Source of the DNA: an uncultured Clostridia bacterium
GTDB taxonomy: Bacteria > Bacillota > Clostridia > Christensenellales > Borkfalkiaceae
DNA length: 42,224 bases
Reading direction: 5' to 3'
Assembly (NCBI GenBank): GCA_934254725.1
Contig: CAKQLR010000014.1
Coordinates: 1-42,224 of the forward strand
Position numbers and translations under genes: made by a program. The number at the start of each line of letters is the position of its first letter. The first letter of the stretch is position 1. Shown piece by piece: positions 1 to 7,169 of the stretch. The notes beneath the pieces are model-generated. The model searched no databases and was not told the origin of the DNA. It saw nothing but the letters and a program-made list of their open reading frames with translations.

Positions 1-180
1 GGGTAGCGAAGTGCGGATGAGATAAACGCTGAAAGCATCTAAGCGTGAAACTCGCCTCAAGATAAGATATCCCATACCGTAAGGTAGTAAGACCCCTTAT
101 AGACAATGAGGTTGATAGGTTGGAGGTGGAAGTGCAGTAATGCATGCAGCTGACCAATACTAATAGGTCGAGGGCTTGTT
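1..180 (+). rRNA. 23S ribosomal RNA, 3' end (partial)
   Basis: The first 180 bases match the conserved 3' end of bacterial 23S rRNA: the domain VI stretch with 'GATAAACGCTGAAAGCATCTA', and the closing 'CCAATACTAATAGGTCGAGG' just before GGCTTG. The 5' part lies outside the window. The exact mature 3' end is estimated; an inverted repeat CTCAT/ATGAG follows at about 181-193 and could be part of the processing stem. A spacer of about 140 nt without a tRNA separates it from 5S rRNA. Confidence 0.95.
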
Positions 181-322
181 CTCATAAAATGAGAAGAGCG
201 AATTATTATGTACCTTTTGGAAGATCAGGACTTCTTGCTTTATTTCTTGATTTCTTTTATGCAGTTGTGAGTCTACTCTTAAACAACAAAGTATGTACGC
301 AGGGCAACCTGTTTATATAACC

Positions 323-442
323 ATTGCGGTGACGATGGCGTCGAGGATCCACCTGTTCTCATTCCGAACACAGAAGTTAAGCTCGATTGCGCAGAAAGTA
401 CTTGGCTGGTGACGGCCCGGGAGGATATGGAGTCGCCGCATT
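323..442 (+). rRNA. 5S ribosomal RNA
   Basis: About 118-120 nt with the 5S signature 'CCGAACACAGAAGTTAAG' in the loop B/C region and the terminal helix formed by TGCGGTGAC (325-333) with GTCGCCGCA (432-440). It follows the 23S 3' end in the same direction, as in a standard 16S-23S-5S operon. The ends are estimated from helix I pairing. Confidence 0.95.
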
Positions 443-449
443 CCATTTT

Positions 450-489
450 AAAGAAGGATCTTTGAAGTATTTCAAAGGTTCTTTTTTTG
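450..489 (+). terminator. Rho-independent terminator of the rRNA operon
   Basis: An imperfect stem, AAGAAGGATCTTTGAA against TTCAAAGGTTCTT, is followed directly by a T-run. It lies 8 nt after the 5S 3' end, so it closes the ribosomal operon. Confidence 0.85.
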
Positions 490-805
490 TTGCCCTCGGG
501 CAAAATTTGATTTTAGTTTTTTTGTGTATTTACCGATAATTAAACTGTATCAGGCATATTATATTCGAATAATCGGGAGCTTTTAAATTCTTTTGCTTTT
601 TTACGGCATAATTTTATAAGTTTTTTATAATGTTGAGTACTCTCCGTCATTTATAAGAGGTCATAAAATAAAGCGTGCAAGTTATTTTCTCACACACTTT
701 ATTTACACTCCTTTATATATTTCGCCGACAGTTTTTTAATCGGACACAAATATTTTGTCGTGATAGGCTGCAAATCTTTTCAATATACCATTATCACGTA
801 TGATA
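490..805. other. AT-rich gene-free spacer after the rRNA operon
   Basis: About 315 bases with no credible ORF. It holds a short TTGCC/GGCAA hairpin at its left edge and, at 666-704, a stem that probably terminates the leftward metallopeptidase operon. No tRNA, repeat array or promoter is apparent. Confidence 0.6.
666..704 (-). terminator. Probable terminator of the metallopeptidase operon
   Basis: AAATAAAGCGTG (666-677) pairs with CACACTTTATTT (693-704) with one mismatch. Read leftward, the stem ends in a T-rich segment. It lies about 100 nt beyond the stop codon at 806. The stem is AT-rich, so strength is uncertain. Confidence 0.5.
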
Positions 806-1423
806 TTAGGTTTTATTGCTATCTTTCATTGAAGATATAATTGTTTGACAAAATCGCAGTTCCAGATCGGATAAATACCCTGCAGCATATAATCTTTTTT
901 CGCAGAACAGATTCTTATTACAATAAGTTTCAACGGCGTAACCGTTGTACATTATAGGATAAAACCCTAAAAATAAGCACAGTATATCTGTACAGCTTTC
1001 TTCATCGGCATCAAAAGTTATGTTGTTATAATAAGCGAAATAATGTGCTAATTCATGAACTATAACAGCCGTTTGCCGGTAAATTGTAAACTGCGATGAA
1101 TAACTTATGTAAATATCCGCACCTAACTTTGAGTTTGCCCGAAACGAACCGAAGACGTTGTCGGACGCAAATCTGCCCGAATATTCTTCGATTTTCAGAT
1201 TGATATATTTAAAATTAAGTTTTAGATATTCGCAAGTTATTTTTATAATTTTTTTAATTACACGCTTTTTCCTAAATTTTGAATAATGCGGGTAATTCCG
1301 ATATTTATTTACTAAGAGGGTAAATGTATTCGGTAATGACGAACAATAATTAAACCAAATTTTTAGAGAAACAGCCTCGCATAACTGAACAAGATTTTTT
1401 TGCCAATTATAGTCCCCGATCAT
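806..1423 (-). CDS. Putative zinc metallopeptidase (HExxH, uncharacterised family)
   Basis: 205 residues. It carries the zincin motif HELAH at residues 123-127, preceded by hydrophobic residues (TAVIV), followed about 15 residues on by an acidic segment (DEESCTD, 140-146) that can supply the third metal ligand, then LGFYPIMYNGY and AGYLSDLEL. HELAH, E..TD...LGF and GYLS together resemble a widespread, uncharacterised group of bacterial putative zinc peptidases; this is from memory and unsearched. The basic first 70 residues have no recognised fold, and no signal peptide is visible, so a cytoplasmic location is inferred. The ATG overlaps by four bases (ATGA) the end of the reading frame that continues past the TGA of the upstream membrane-protein gene, which implies translational coupling; the gene's own ribosome site (GGA before a run of A) is weak. 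Regulated proteolysis of a repressor, as with ImmA/ImmR, is one possible role; a toxin or defence role is another. Substrate unknown. Confidence 0.75.
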   Translation of the reverse strand: MIGDYNWQKNLVQLCEAVSLKIWFNYCSSLPNTFTLLVNKYRNYPHYSKFRKKRVIKKIIKITCEYLKLNFKYINLKIEEYSGRFASDNVFGSFRANSKLGADIYISYSSQFTIYRQTAVIVHELAHYFAYYNNITFDADEESCTDILCLFLGFYPIMYNGYAVETYCNKNLFCEKRLYAAGYLSDLELRFCQTIISSMKDSNKT

Positions 1424-1536
1424 TTTTTCCGTTTATATTGCCGACTAATTATATTTTCTAAATTATGGCTATGCAAATGTCCGTTGTTATCTATGTTTGC
1501 GACACGATATTTTCTGCTATATTCACGTTGCGCTCC

Positions 1537-1860
1537 TCAATTCGGGCAATAAATCTCAAAATCAACGATTGCGTTAACAGAATTATTCGTTTCATATTGC
1601 TCGGATATTTTCCAATTGACGTTTTCATAATCGTACTTTACTCCGCATTTGTTGCAATAAAGTTTGTTTGCGTCATTCAGCAGGGAGAAGCTCAGGATGA
1701 GCACACTTAAAGCCGAAGCGGCAAATATAAAGCCGATTATACCCAGGGCGATATGATCGTCGTCTGTAAAGCAAAAGCAAATGACCGAAATAATCACAAG
1801 AACAGCGTCGACAATGAATGAAATCAAAGCGGCTCTGAGACATTTTTTCTTTGTTTCCAA
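1537..1860 (-). CDS. Two-helix membrane protein with C-terminal zinc ribbon, interrupted by in-frame TGA
   Basis: 107 residues to the first stop. I chose TTG at 1860 because a perfect GGAGGT (1867-1872) sits 6 nt upstream; an ATG 17 codons earlier has no ribosome site. Two hydrophobic helices (about residues 8-30 and 38-58) precede a half zinc ribbon, YCNKCG, and the protein stops at YCPN. The next codon is TGA (1537-1539) followed by codons for GAQ, so the natural reading is CPN[C]GAQ, the usual second half of a zinc ribbon, with TGA replacing TGC/TGT. The frame stays open for 38 more codons and ends in an ATGA overlap with the metallopeptidase gene at 1420-1423. This suggests a recent nonsense mutation, a sequencing or assembly error, or, less likely, recoding. 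The full frame would be 1420..1860. Function unknown; a membrane sensor or partner for the peptidase is inferred. Confidence 0.65.
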   Translation of the reverse strand: METKKKCLRAALISFIVDAVLVIISVICFCFTDDDHIALGIIGFIFAASALSVLILSFSLLNDANKLYCNKCGVKYDYENVNWKISEQYETNNSVNAIVDFEIYCPN

Positions 1861-1901
1861 AATTTTACCTCCGTATTTCCTTAGTTTGTCATGACAATTA
1901 A

Positions 1902-1931
1902 ATTGTATCACGCCTAACGGGCGTAAGTCAA
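1902..1931 (-). promoter_or_regulatory. Promoter of the membrane protein-metallopeptidase operon
   Basis: Read leftward, TTGACT (1926-1931) and TACAAT (1902-1907) are separated by 18 nt, close to consensus for the housekeeping sigma factor. The predicted start is near 1895, giving a leader of about 35 nt before the TTG at 1860. The spacer and -35 box overlap inverted repeats at 1910-1943. Confidence 0.75.
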
Positions 1932-1943
1932 GTATTTTACGCC
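1910..1943. promoter_or_regulatory. Candidate operator: TTACGCC/GGCGTAA inverted repeats
   Basis: GGCGTAA (1920-1926) and TTACGCC (1937-1943) form a 7-bp inverted repeat with a 10-nt centre. A further half-site ACGCC (1910-1914) pairs with GGCGT (1920-1924). They cover the -35 box and spacer of the leftward promoter and lie just upstream of the XRE gene, where a repressor controlling both directions would bind. Binding is inferred. Confidence 0.55.
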
Positions 1944-1964
1944 TATTGGTTGTAATATTTACAT

Positions 1965-2189
1965 ATGAAGAATTTAATTACCATTGAACAAATTCAGAAA
2001 AAATTGTCGGAAGCGATAAAACAAAGCGGAAAAACGCAAACGGAAATAGGCAGAAGCATAGGGATATCACAACAGACTGTTTCGCATTATATAAAAGGCG
2101 ATAAGTTGCCAGCGCTCGATACGCTCGCTAATCTATGCGTTCTTCTTGATATAGACCCAGCAGACATTCTATGCACAAAGGACTTTTAG
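1965..2189 (+). CDS. XRE/Cro-CI family transcriptional regulator
   Basis: 74 residues, essentially one HTH_3 domain: the segment from KQSGKTQTEIGRSIGIS to QQTVSHYIKG is the helix-turn-helix, and LDIDPADIL is the usual closing helix. It lacks a sensor domain, like phage Cro and small ICE repressors. It is divergent from the membrane protein-metallopeptidase operon across a 104-bp spacer filled with inverted repeats, so it probably represses that operon and itself. There is no Shine-Dalgarno before the ATG; a -10-like TGTAAT (1951-1956) ends 8 nt before it, so a leaderless mRNA is possible. It may be the target of the neighbouring peptidase (inference). Confidence 0.88.
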   Translation: MKNLITIEQIQKKLSEAIKQSGKTQTEIGRSIGISQQTVSHYIKGDKLPALDTLANLCVLLDIDPADILCTKDF

Positions 2190-2285
2190 ATAACCCGATG
2201 TTTTTGATAACCGATTAGCTGAACAAACCCCTTAGGTACTTCATTTCAAAAATCGGTTACGGTTCAAAGCATGGTTAGGTGTGCA

Positions 2286-2346
2286 TAGGGATTCCATTTC
2301 CTTGCCGATAGTTGTTTTTGTGGGAATAAATCGTATTTTGCTTTTT
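2286..2346 (+). repeat. Relic end of the MITE-like repeat seen at 35750
   Basis: This stretch starts TAGGGATTCCATT and runs through GAATAAATCG and TTTTGCTTT. Aligned by eye to the left end of the element at 35750-35807, about 70% of positions match with a single one-base gap. Only one end is recognisable, so this is a decayed or truncated copy. Just before it, AACCGATT (2209-2216) and AATCGGTT (2251-2258) form a separate long-spaced inverted repeat of unknown meaning. Confidence 0.6.
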
Positions 2347-2354
2347 AAGGCAAT

Positions 2355-2408
2355 AAAAAACCGCGGGAGAGGGGAAATTTAACGAGAACCCCTTCCACGG
2401 TTTTATTT
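2355..2408. terminator. Bidirectional terminator between the XRE and GGDEF genes
   Basis: A long imperfect stem, AAAACCGCGGGAGAGGGG against ACCCCTTCCACGGTTTT, is flanked by A-rich sequence on the left and T-rich sequence on the right. It lies between the convergent XRE (rightward) and GGDEF (leftward) genes and can serve both. Confidence 0.8.
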
Positions 2409-2442
2409 ATATATTTACGCGTTTTTTCAGTATTGTACGTAA

Positions 2443-3528
2443 TTATTCTTCGTAAACGGTTGTTTGGTTTTTGCCGTTGGCTTTGGATTGGTATAATGCT
2501 TTATCCGCCCGTGCGACTATGTCGTTAAACGCAAGGCTGTCCGTGTTTTTAACGATATATACGCCGGAAGAAAGAGTTACCGTAATCTTTTCGCCGTGGC
2601 ACTCGAACGGATATTCGTTCAGCGCTTTTCGTATCTTTTCCGAGGTCTCGAACGGGTTGTGTTTGCACTGCATTATAAGCAGAAATTCTTCCCCGCCCCA
2701 GCGGGAACAACGACAATGTTCGCATACGATTTCAGGGAAAAGATTGCCTACGGTAGTTAAAATTTTATCGCCGAATTCGTGCCCGTATTTATCGTTTAAA
2801 GCCTTAAAGTCGTCTATATCGAACATTACCACGGCAAATCCCGATGCGTTTTTATTCCCTGTTATATGCTTTTTTACAAATTCGTGAATGCCGTAACGAT
2901 TATAAAGACCGGTGAGCGCGTCATGCCTGTAAAGGGAGTAATATTGCCGTTTGGTATCTTCAAGTTGACGCTGAGTTTCCCTTCTTATAAGCTCTATAAC
3001 CAGGCTGATAACGAAGTTGCACAGGTAGAAGAACGGGAAGCGCAGCATAAACTCTTTGGTGTAATCGTACTGCAAAATCCCTTGACCGAAGGGAAACCAG
3101 AACAACAGTATAAGCAATAAGAACGCAACGCCGGAGAAAATACTGCCGTGCCGCAAGCCGAATACGAGAATGCCGAAGCTCGGTATAAGGCATATCCACA
3201 GCGCGCTGAACCCGTTTGGTATGCCGCTTATAATAAAGAAAAACAGAAGAGCCAAAGACTCTAAACAAAACGACACGTAAACCAAAGGTTCTGGCAGATG
3301 TAGAAATTTCAGTGCTATTATATTCAAAAGACACGCAACGCTGAAAGCCACGGTCGATACAAGCAGAATGTATTCATGCGTAAAAACGTTGACTATGGAC
3401 ATCACGAGAGCAGTAAAACACAGAGCGCAGTTTATTACGTAAAACAACACTCTGCGTCGTAACGAGTCGGATGCGATGGCGTCTTTAATTTTTTTCAGCA
3501 GTTTGCCAAGTAATTCTTTTATTTTCAT
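2443..3528 (-). CDS. Membrane diguanylate cyclase (GGDEF domain)
   Basis: 361 residues from the ATG at 3528 (a TTG at 3543 would add five). It makes cyclic di-GMP from GTP. Six hydrophobic segments over roughly residues 25-180 form a membrane sensor region of unrecognised type. A linker helix leads into the GGDEF domain, starting at the classic DALTGLYNRYG and FDIDDFKALND, with the active-site motif RWGGEEF at about residue 280 (GGEEF is an accepted active variant) and the C-terminal ADKALYQSKANGKN. The RxxD inhibitory site normally placed just before GGDEF is absent (CEHC there), so product inhibition by that route is unlikely. No clear Shine-Dalgarno precedes either start. A terminator immediately upstream isolates it from transketolase, and it has no neighbour that explains its signal. 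Confidence 0.92.
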   Translation of the reverse strand: MKIKELLGKLLKKIKDAIASDSLRRRVLFYVINCALCFTALVMSIVNVFTHEYILLVSTVAFSVACLLNIIALKFLHLPEPLVYVSFCLESLALLFFFIISGIPNGFSALWICLIPSFGILVFGLRHGSIFSGVAFLLLILLFWFPFGQGILQYDYTKEFMLRFPFFYLCNFVISLVIELIRRETQRQLEDTKRQYYSLYRHDALTGLYNRYGIHEFVKKHITGNKNASGFAVVMFDIDDFKALNDKYGHEFGDKILTTVGNLFPEIVCEHCRCSRWGGEEFLLIMQCKHNPFETSEKIRKALNEYPFECHGEKITVTLSSGVYIVKNTDSLAFNDIVARADKALYQSKANGKNQTTVYEE

Positions 3529-3574
3529 GTTTGTTAATGGCAAGCGGGAGAAAATTTGTTATGTCTTTCAATGC

Positions 3575-3597
3575 AAAAAAGGCGTATAAGTACGCCG
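3575..3597 (-). terminator. Terminator upstream of the GGDEF gene
   Basis: Read leftward: GGCGTA, loop CTTA, TACGCC, then six T. It blocks transcription arriving from transketolase. The rightward reading also ends in a T-rich stretch. Confidence 0.8.
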
Positions 3598-3669
3598 GTA
3601 TTTTTATTTGCGGTCAATCCGGCGGAATTTAAACGCCGCCGTGTCAGAAAGACCAATCCCCTTTTTAAT

Positions 3670-3709
3670 AATAAAATCGGGGTGCCGTCGGAATTAACAC
3701 GACGGCACT
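3670..3709 (-). terminator. Hairpin after transketolase, probable terminator
   Basis: GTGCCGTCG (3682-3690) and CGACGGCAC (3700-3708) form a perfect 9-bp stem 47 nt beyond the transketolase stop. Read leftward it is followed by a moderately T-rich segment (GATTTTATTATT). With the hairpin at 3575 it makes a tandem stop. Confidence 0.65.
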
Positions 3710-3755
3710 CCGTCTTAAACTTCTTTAGTTATCCTGTTTAAAGTTGTTTTTACGA

Positions 3756-5729
3756 TTATTTATTGGTTACTTCAAGAGCTTTTTCAACAACGTTAGCTAC
3801 AGTGAAGCCGTATTTTTCAAACAACTGTTTAGCGGGTGCGGATGCGCCGAAAGTATCCATGGAGATAATCTTTCCGTCAAGTCCCGAATATTTATACCAG
3901 CTGTAGGAAGAGCCTGCTTCTACGCATACTCTTGCGCGTACTTTGGAAGGAATAACGGATTCCTTATATTTAGCGCCCTGAGCTTCGAAGAGTTCCATAC
4001 AAGGCATGGAAACTACTCTTGCGTCTACGCCCTTTTCAAGGAGTTCTGCCTGAGCCTTAACGCAGAGTTCTACTTCGGAACCGGAAGCGATAAGCAAGCA
4101 ATCGGGAACTGCCTTCTTGCTGTCCGAAAGAATATAGCCGCCCTTAAGCGCGTTTACGCCGGAATTCTCGTTCTGAGCGAGAGTCTGTCTCGTTAAAACG
4201 AGGCAGGTGGGGGACTGAGTGGTCAAAGCGGTAATCCAGCCCGCGGTGGTTTCCTTGTTGTCGCAAGGACGGAACACCTTCATGTTGGGGATGGAACGGA
4301 GACCTACGAGCTGTTCTACGGGTTCGTGAGTGCAGCCGTCTTCGCCTACGCCGATGGAGTCGTGCGTCAATATATACGTTACGGGGATGTTCATCATAGC
4401 CGAAAGACGCATAGCGTTCTTCATGTAATCGGAGAATACGAAGAAGGTTGCGCAGTAGCAACGGAGTCCGCCGTGTACGGTCATACCGTTGGTGATTGCA
4501 GCCATAGCGTGTTCGCGGATACCGAAGTGAATGTTGGAGCCTGCCATATTTTCTGCAGACATATATTCTCTCGATTTCATGTTGGACTTGTTGGAAGGAG
4601 CAAGGTCCGCGCTGCCGCCGATAAGGTTGGGAACGAGTTCCGCAAGCTTATTGAGAACGGTGAAGGAAGAACCTCTCGTAGCGTCTGCTTTGGGGAAATC
4701 CCAAAGATTTGCGTTGTTTACAAGGTCGGGAATTTCGTTGTTCATCCAAGCTTTGTACTGCTTAGCTAGTTCGGGGTAAGCCTTTTCGTAAGCTGCAAAG
4801 AGTTCGTTCCATGCTCTTTCGATCTTTCCGCCCTTAATCTTGTAGCTTCTCGCAACGGATTTAACGGATTCGGGGAGTTCGAACGGAGCGCAGGTCCAAC
4901 CGAGGTTTTCTTTTGTTTTAGCAAGGTTCTCTTCGCCCAAAGGAGCGCCGTGGCAAGCGTGGCTGCCTGCGAGGGGGGAACCGAAACCGATAGTGGTGTG
5001 GCATACGATAAGGGAGGGCTTTTCCGTTTCGGCTTTAGCTTTCTTGATAGCCTTTCTTATCGCGTTTACGTCGTTGCCGTCCTTAACGTCTATTACCTGC
5101 CAGCCCTGTGCCTTATGGCGAGCGGCTACGTCCTCGGTGAATGCGCAATCGGTGTTGCCTTCGATGGTGATTTCGTTATCGTCATAGAAAACGATTAACT
5201 TGCCGAGCTTTAAAGTGCCTGCAAGGGAAGCAGCTTCGTACTCGATGCCTTCCTGCATGCAGCCGTCGCCGCAGAGAGCGTAAGTATAGTGGTCTACGAT
5301 GGGGAAGCCTTCACGGTTGAACGTTGCGGCAAGATGAGCTTCCGCAATAGCCATACCTACGGCGTTAGCGATACCTTGTCCCAAAGGACCGGTCGTCGTT
5401 TCTACACCGGGGGTGTGCTTGTATTCGGGGTGTCCCGGAGTTTTGGAACCGAGCTGACGGAAGTTCTTTAAATCTTCCATCGTTACGTTGTAGCCGAATA
5501 TATGTAAAAGAGCGTACTGAAGCATGGAGCCGTGACCTGCGGAAAGAACGAATCTGTCTCTGTCGTCAAAATTCGGGTTCTTCGGGTTGAACTTCAAAAA
5601 GTCTGCAAAAAGGGTGTAGCCAATGGGTGCAGAACCGAGGGGAAGTCCCGGGTGACCGGAATTTGCTTTCTGAATTGCTTCCGCCGATAAAATTCTTATG
5701 GCGTTAATCGTTTCGTTTACGTTTTTCAT
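3756..5729 (-). CDS. tkt: Transketolase
   Basis: 657 residues, the normal full length. It transfers two-carbon ketol units between sugar phosphates in the non-oxidative pentose phosphate pathway, using thiamine diphosphate and a divalent metal, in the cytoplasm. Visible hallmarks: SGHPG near residue 25, SAGHGSM, PGHPE, GPLGQG, and the ThDP motif GDGCMQEG continuing to the metal-binding NEITIEG; the pyrimidine domain has GIREHAM and the C-terminal domain follows. The start at 5729 has AGGAG 9 nt upstream; an in-frame start 19 codons earlier lacks one and sits within the leader. A strong promoter lies at 5798-5826 and two hairpins follow the stop. A single gene handles the reaction here (no split N/C subunits). 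Confidence 0.97.
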   Translation of the reverse strand: MKNVNETINAIRILSAEAIQKANSGHPGLPLGSAPIGYTLFADFLKFNPKNPNFDDRDRFVLSAGHGSMLQYALLHIFGYNVTMEDLKNFRQLGSKTPGHPEYKHTPGVETTTGPLGQGIANAVGMAIAEAHLAATFNREGFPIVDHYTYALCGDGCMQEGIEYEAASLAGTLKLGKLIVFYDDNEITIEGNTDCAFTEDVAARHKAQGWQVIDVKDGNDVNAIRKAIKKAKAETEKPSLIVCHTTIGFGSPLAGSHACHGAPLGEENLAKTKENLGWTCAPFELPESVKSVARSYKIKGGKIERAWNELFAAYEKAYPELAKQYKAWMNNEIPDLVNNANLWDFPKADATRGSSFTVLNKLAELVPNLIGGSADLAPSNKSNMKSREYMSAENMAGSNIHFGIREHAMAAITNGMTVHGGLRCYCATFFVFSDYMKNAMRLSAMMNIPVTYILTHDSIGVGEDGCTHEPVEQLVGLRSIPNMKVFRPCDNKETTAGWITALTTQSPTCLVLTRQTLAQNENSGVNALKGGYILSDSKKAVPDCLLIASGSEVELCVKAQAELLEKGVDARVVSMPCMELFEAQGAKYKESVIPSKVRARVCVEAGSSYSWYKYSGLDGKIISMDTFGASAPAKQLFEKYGFTVANVVEKALEVTNK

Positions 5730-5797
5730 AAAGAATACTCCTTTAAAGATTTCGCATTGCTTGCGGGGCGGTAATTTACCCCGCATTTATATAAATC

Positions 5798-5826
5798 ATT
5801 ATATACTAAAGAAAGATAAATATCAA
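5798..5826 (-). promoter_or_regulatory. Promoter of tkt
   Basis: Read leftward: TTGATA (5821-5826), 17 nt, TATAAT (5798-5803). The leader of about 60 nt contains a GCGGGG/CCCCGC hairpin (about 5763-5784) ahead of the ribosome site. Confidence 0.8.
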
Positions 5827-5945
5827 GTGTTTTTGCGCAAAATGAGGGTTTTAACAGTCTTTCTCGCCCGTTTTGTAAGATTTTGCACGGCTATAGCTGT
5901 TTCCTAAGACTTTACGAAAACAGACGCCCCGTTTAAAAGGAAGCC

Positions 5946-6815
5946 TTAAATAAACATTTTTCTCAATCTGTCGGCAGCAAGATACAGAGCTTTGACTCCG
6001 GTGAAAATTTCCGCCGGATTTTTGTCGTACCCGCAGGAGGAGAGGTATCTGGCCGCTTCAAGCGTCAGGTATCCTTGATAATTTATTTGTTTCAAAGCGC
6101 TTACCACTCTTGAAAAATCTATATCCATAGAGAAAGGAATTTGATGACAGTCGTGCAGCAGATTGTTATCGTGAATATGCAGACACTTAACTTTGTCTTT
6201 AAGCGCAAGCAGCATTTTTTCGGCAGAAGTGTCAAGCCCTTTCATTTCGCAGTGACCTATATCCACGCAGGCGACGAAATAATCGTCGTTAACCGCATCG
6301 AGGTGCGCTTTAAAGCTTTTTTCGTCCGAGCATGCTGCGGGAGCGGCGTGTTCGCCCTTCCAGTTCCACATGTTTTCGGTTGCGATTTTTACTCCGTGTT
6401 CTTTTGCAAAGGGGAGAAGTTCGAAAAAGATTTCCGCATTCTGCTCGGGCGTTTTATTGTTATCGGGGTGAATAACGCAAAAACTGCCGCCCGCAATCGC
6501 CGTAAGCTCTATGGCTTTTTTAAGCATATCTCTTATTTCCCTGCAACTTACAGGGAACGGCGCGTGGGATTGATTGCAGACGATTCCGTTGTCTTCGCCG
6601 ATTCTTCTCAGCGTTTTTGCGAATTTCACGGCGTTTGTTCCCGCAAGCGGATGTGGGTTATCCTTTTTTATCGTCTCTGTTGCGTGGTCGTATATCGCCA
6701 TGGAAAACATGGAAAAATCCCAGGCGTCAAAGCCCGCTTTTGCTACAAGTTCTACCGCTTTTTCTTCACCGACTATCGCGCTTATCGAACCGATTTCTGT
6801 TGATACTTTGTGCAT
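5946..6815 (-). CDS. Sugar phosphate isomerase/epimerase family protein (TIM barrel)
   Basis: 289 residues, typical of the AP-endonuclease-2-like TIM-barrel family that includes hexulose-6-phosphate isomerases, tagatose epimerases and IolE/IolI enzymes. The succession of barrel strands is visible: GFDAWDFSMF, NQSHAPF, FCVIHPDN, VKIATENM, FVACVDIGHCE, KCLHIHDNN and GYLTLEA. The His, Glu and Asp residues in HAPF, ENM, DIGH, HIHDN and TLEA are the expected metal and catalytic positions. Its exact sugar cannot be read from the sequence. It has its own promoter (6837-6865), and GGGTG serves as the ribosome site. It stands between transketolase and fructose-bisphosphate aldolase, consistent with carbohydrate metabolism, but it is not obviously in an operon with either. 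Confidence 0.85.
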   Translation of the reverse strand: MHKVSTEIGSISAIVGEEKAVELVAKAGFDAWDFSMFSMAIYDHATETIKKDNPHPLAGTNAVKFAKTLRRIGEDNGIVCNQSHAPFPVSCREIRDMLKKAIELTAIAGGSFCVIHPDNNKTPEQNAEIFFELLPFAKEHGVKIATENMWNWKGEHAAPAACSDEKSFKAHLDAVNDDYFVACVDIGHCEMKGLDTSAEKMLLALKDKVKCLHIHDNNLLHDCHQIPFSMDIDFSRVVSALKQINYQGYLTLEAARYLSSCGYDKNPAEIFTGVKALYLAADRLRKMFI

Positions 6816-6836
6816 AATTCACCCGTTTTTATTTTA

Positions 6837-6865
6837 ATTATACTATGTTTTTTGCTTTGGCGCAA
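6837..6865 (-). promoter_or_regulatory. Promoter of the TIM-barrel isomerase gene
   Basis: Read leftward: TTGCGC (6860-6865), 17 nt, TATAAT (6837-6842), 21 nt before the ATG. The -35 box is poor; the -10 is perfect. Confidence 0.55.
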
Positions 6866-7006
6866 GTCAATAAGTAGCCTTTTTCACACTTTAACGGAGC
6901 AAAATACGGTTTGGAACAACATAAATAACGGGCAACGGGGAGAAAAAACATCGTCGCAGTTTTGTAAATAAATTATCCGCAACAAGAAAAATGCCCGTAA
7001 AAACAC

Positions 7007-7035
7007 TTAACAATTTTAAAAATTTAGTGTATAAT
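7007..7035 (+). promoter_or_regulatory. Promoter of fba
   Basis: TTAACA (7007-7012), 17 nt, TATAAT (7030-7035). The predicted start is about 7042, which leaves a 5' leader of nearly 130 nt before the ATG at 7170. Apart from this promoter and that of the leftward gene, the 354-bp spacer holds nothing recognisable. Confidence 0.8.
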
Positions 7036-7169
7036 GTATCATGTATAGAGCGGGTGAAGAGGATTTCGGTGTTAAATTTTCGGCTCTGAAATAAAAAACG
7101 ACCCTCTTGATTATAGGTTTGCCTGCTCGCCGTATTCACTTTTTGATAATTTTTTGGAGGAAAAATATA

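Noticed and set aside
279..503. Leftward ORF across the 5S gene
   Set aside because: Overlaps 5S rRNA and its terminator.
1500..1539. Selenocysteine insertion at TGA 1537
   Set aside because: Only a weak, bulged hairpin follows the TGA, the position is a structural zinc ligand, and no sel gene is in the window; kept only as an unlikely alternative.
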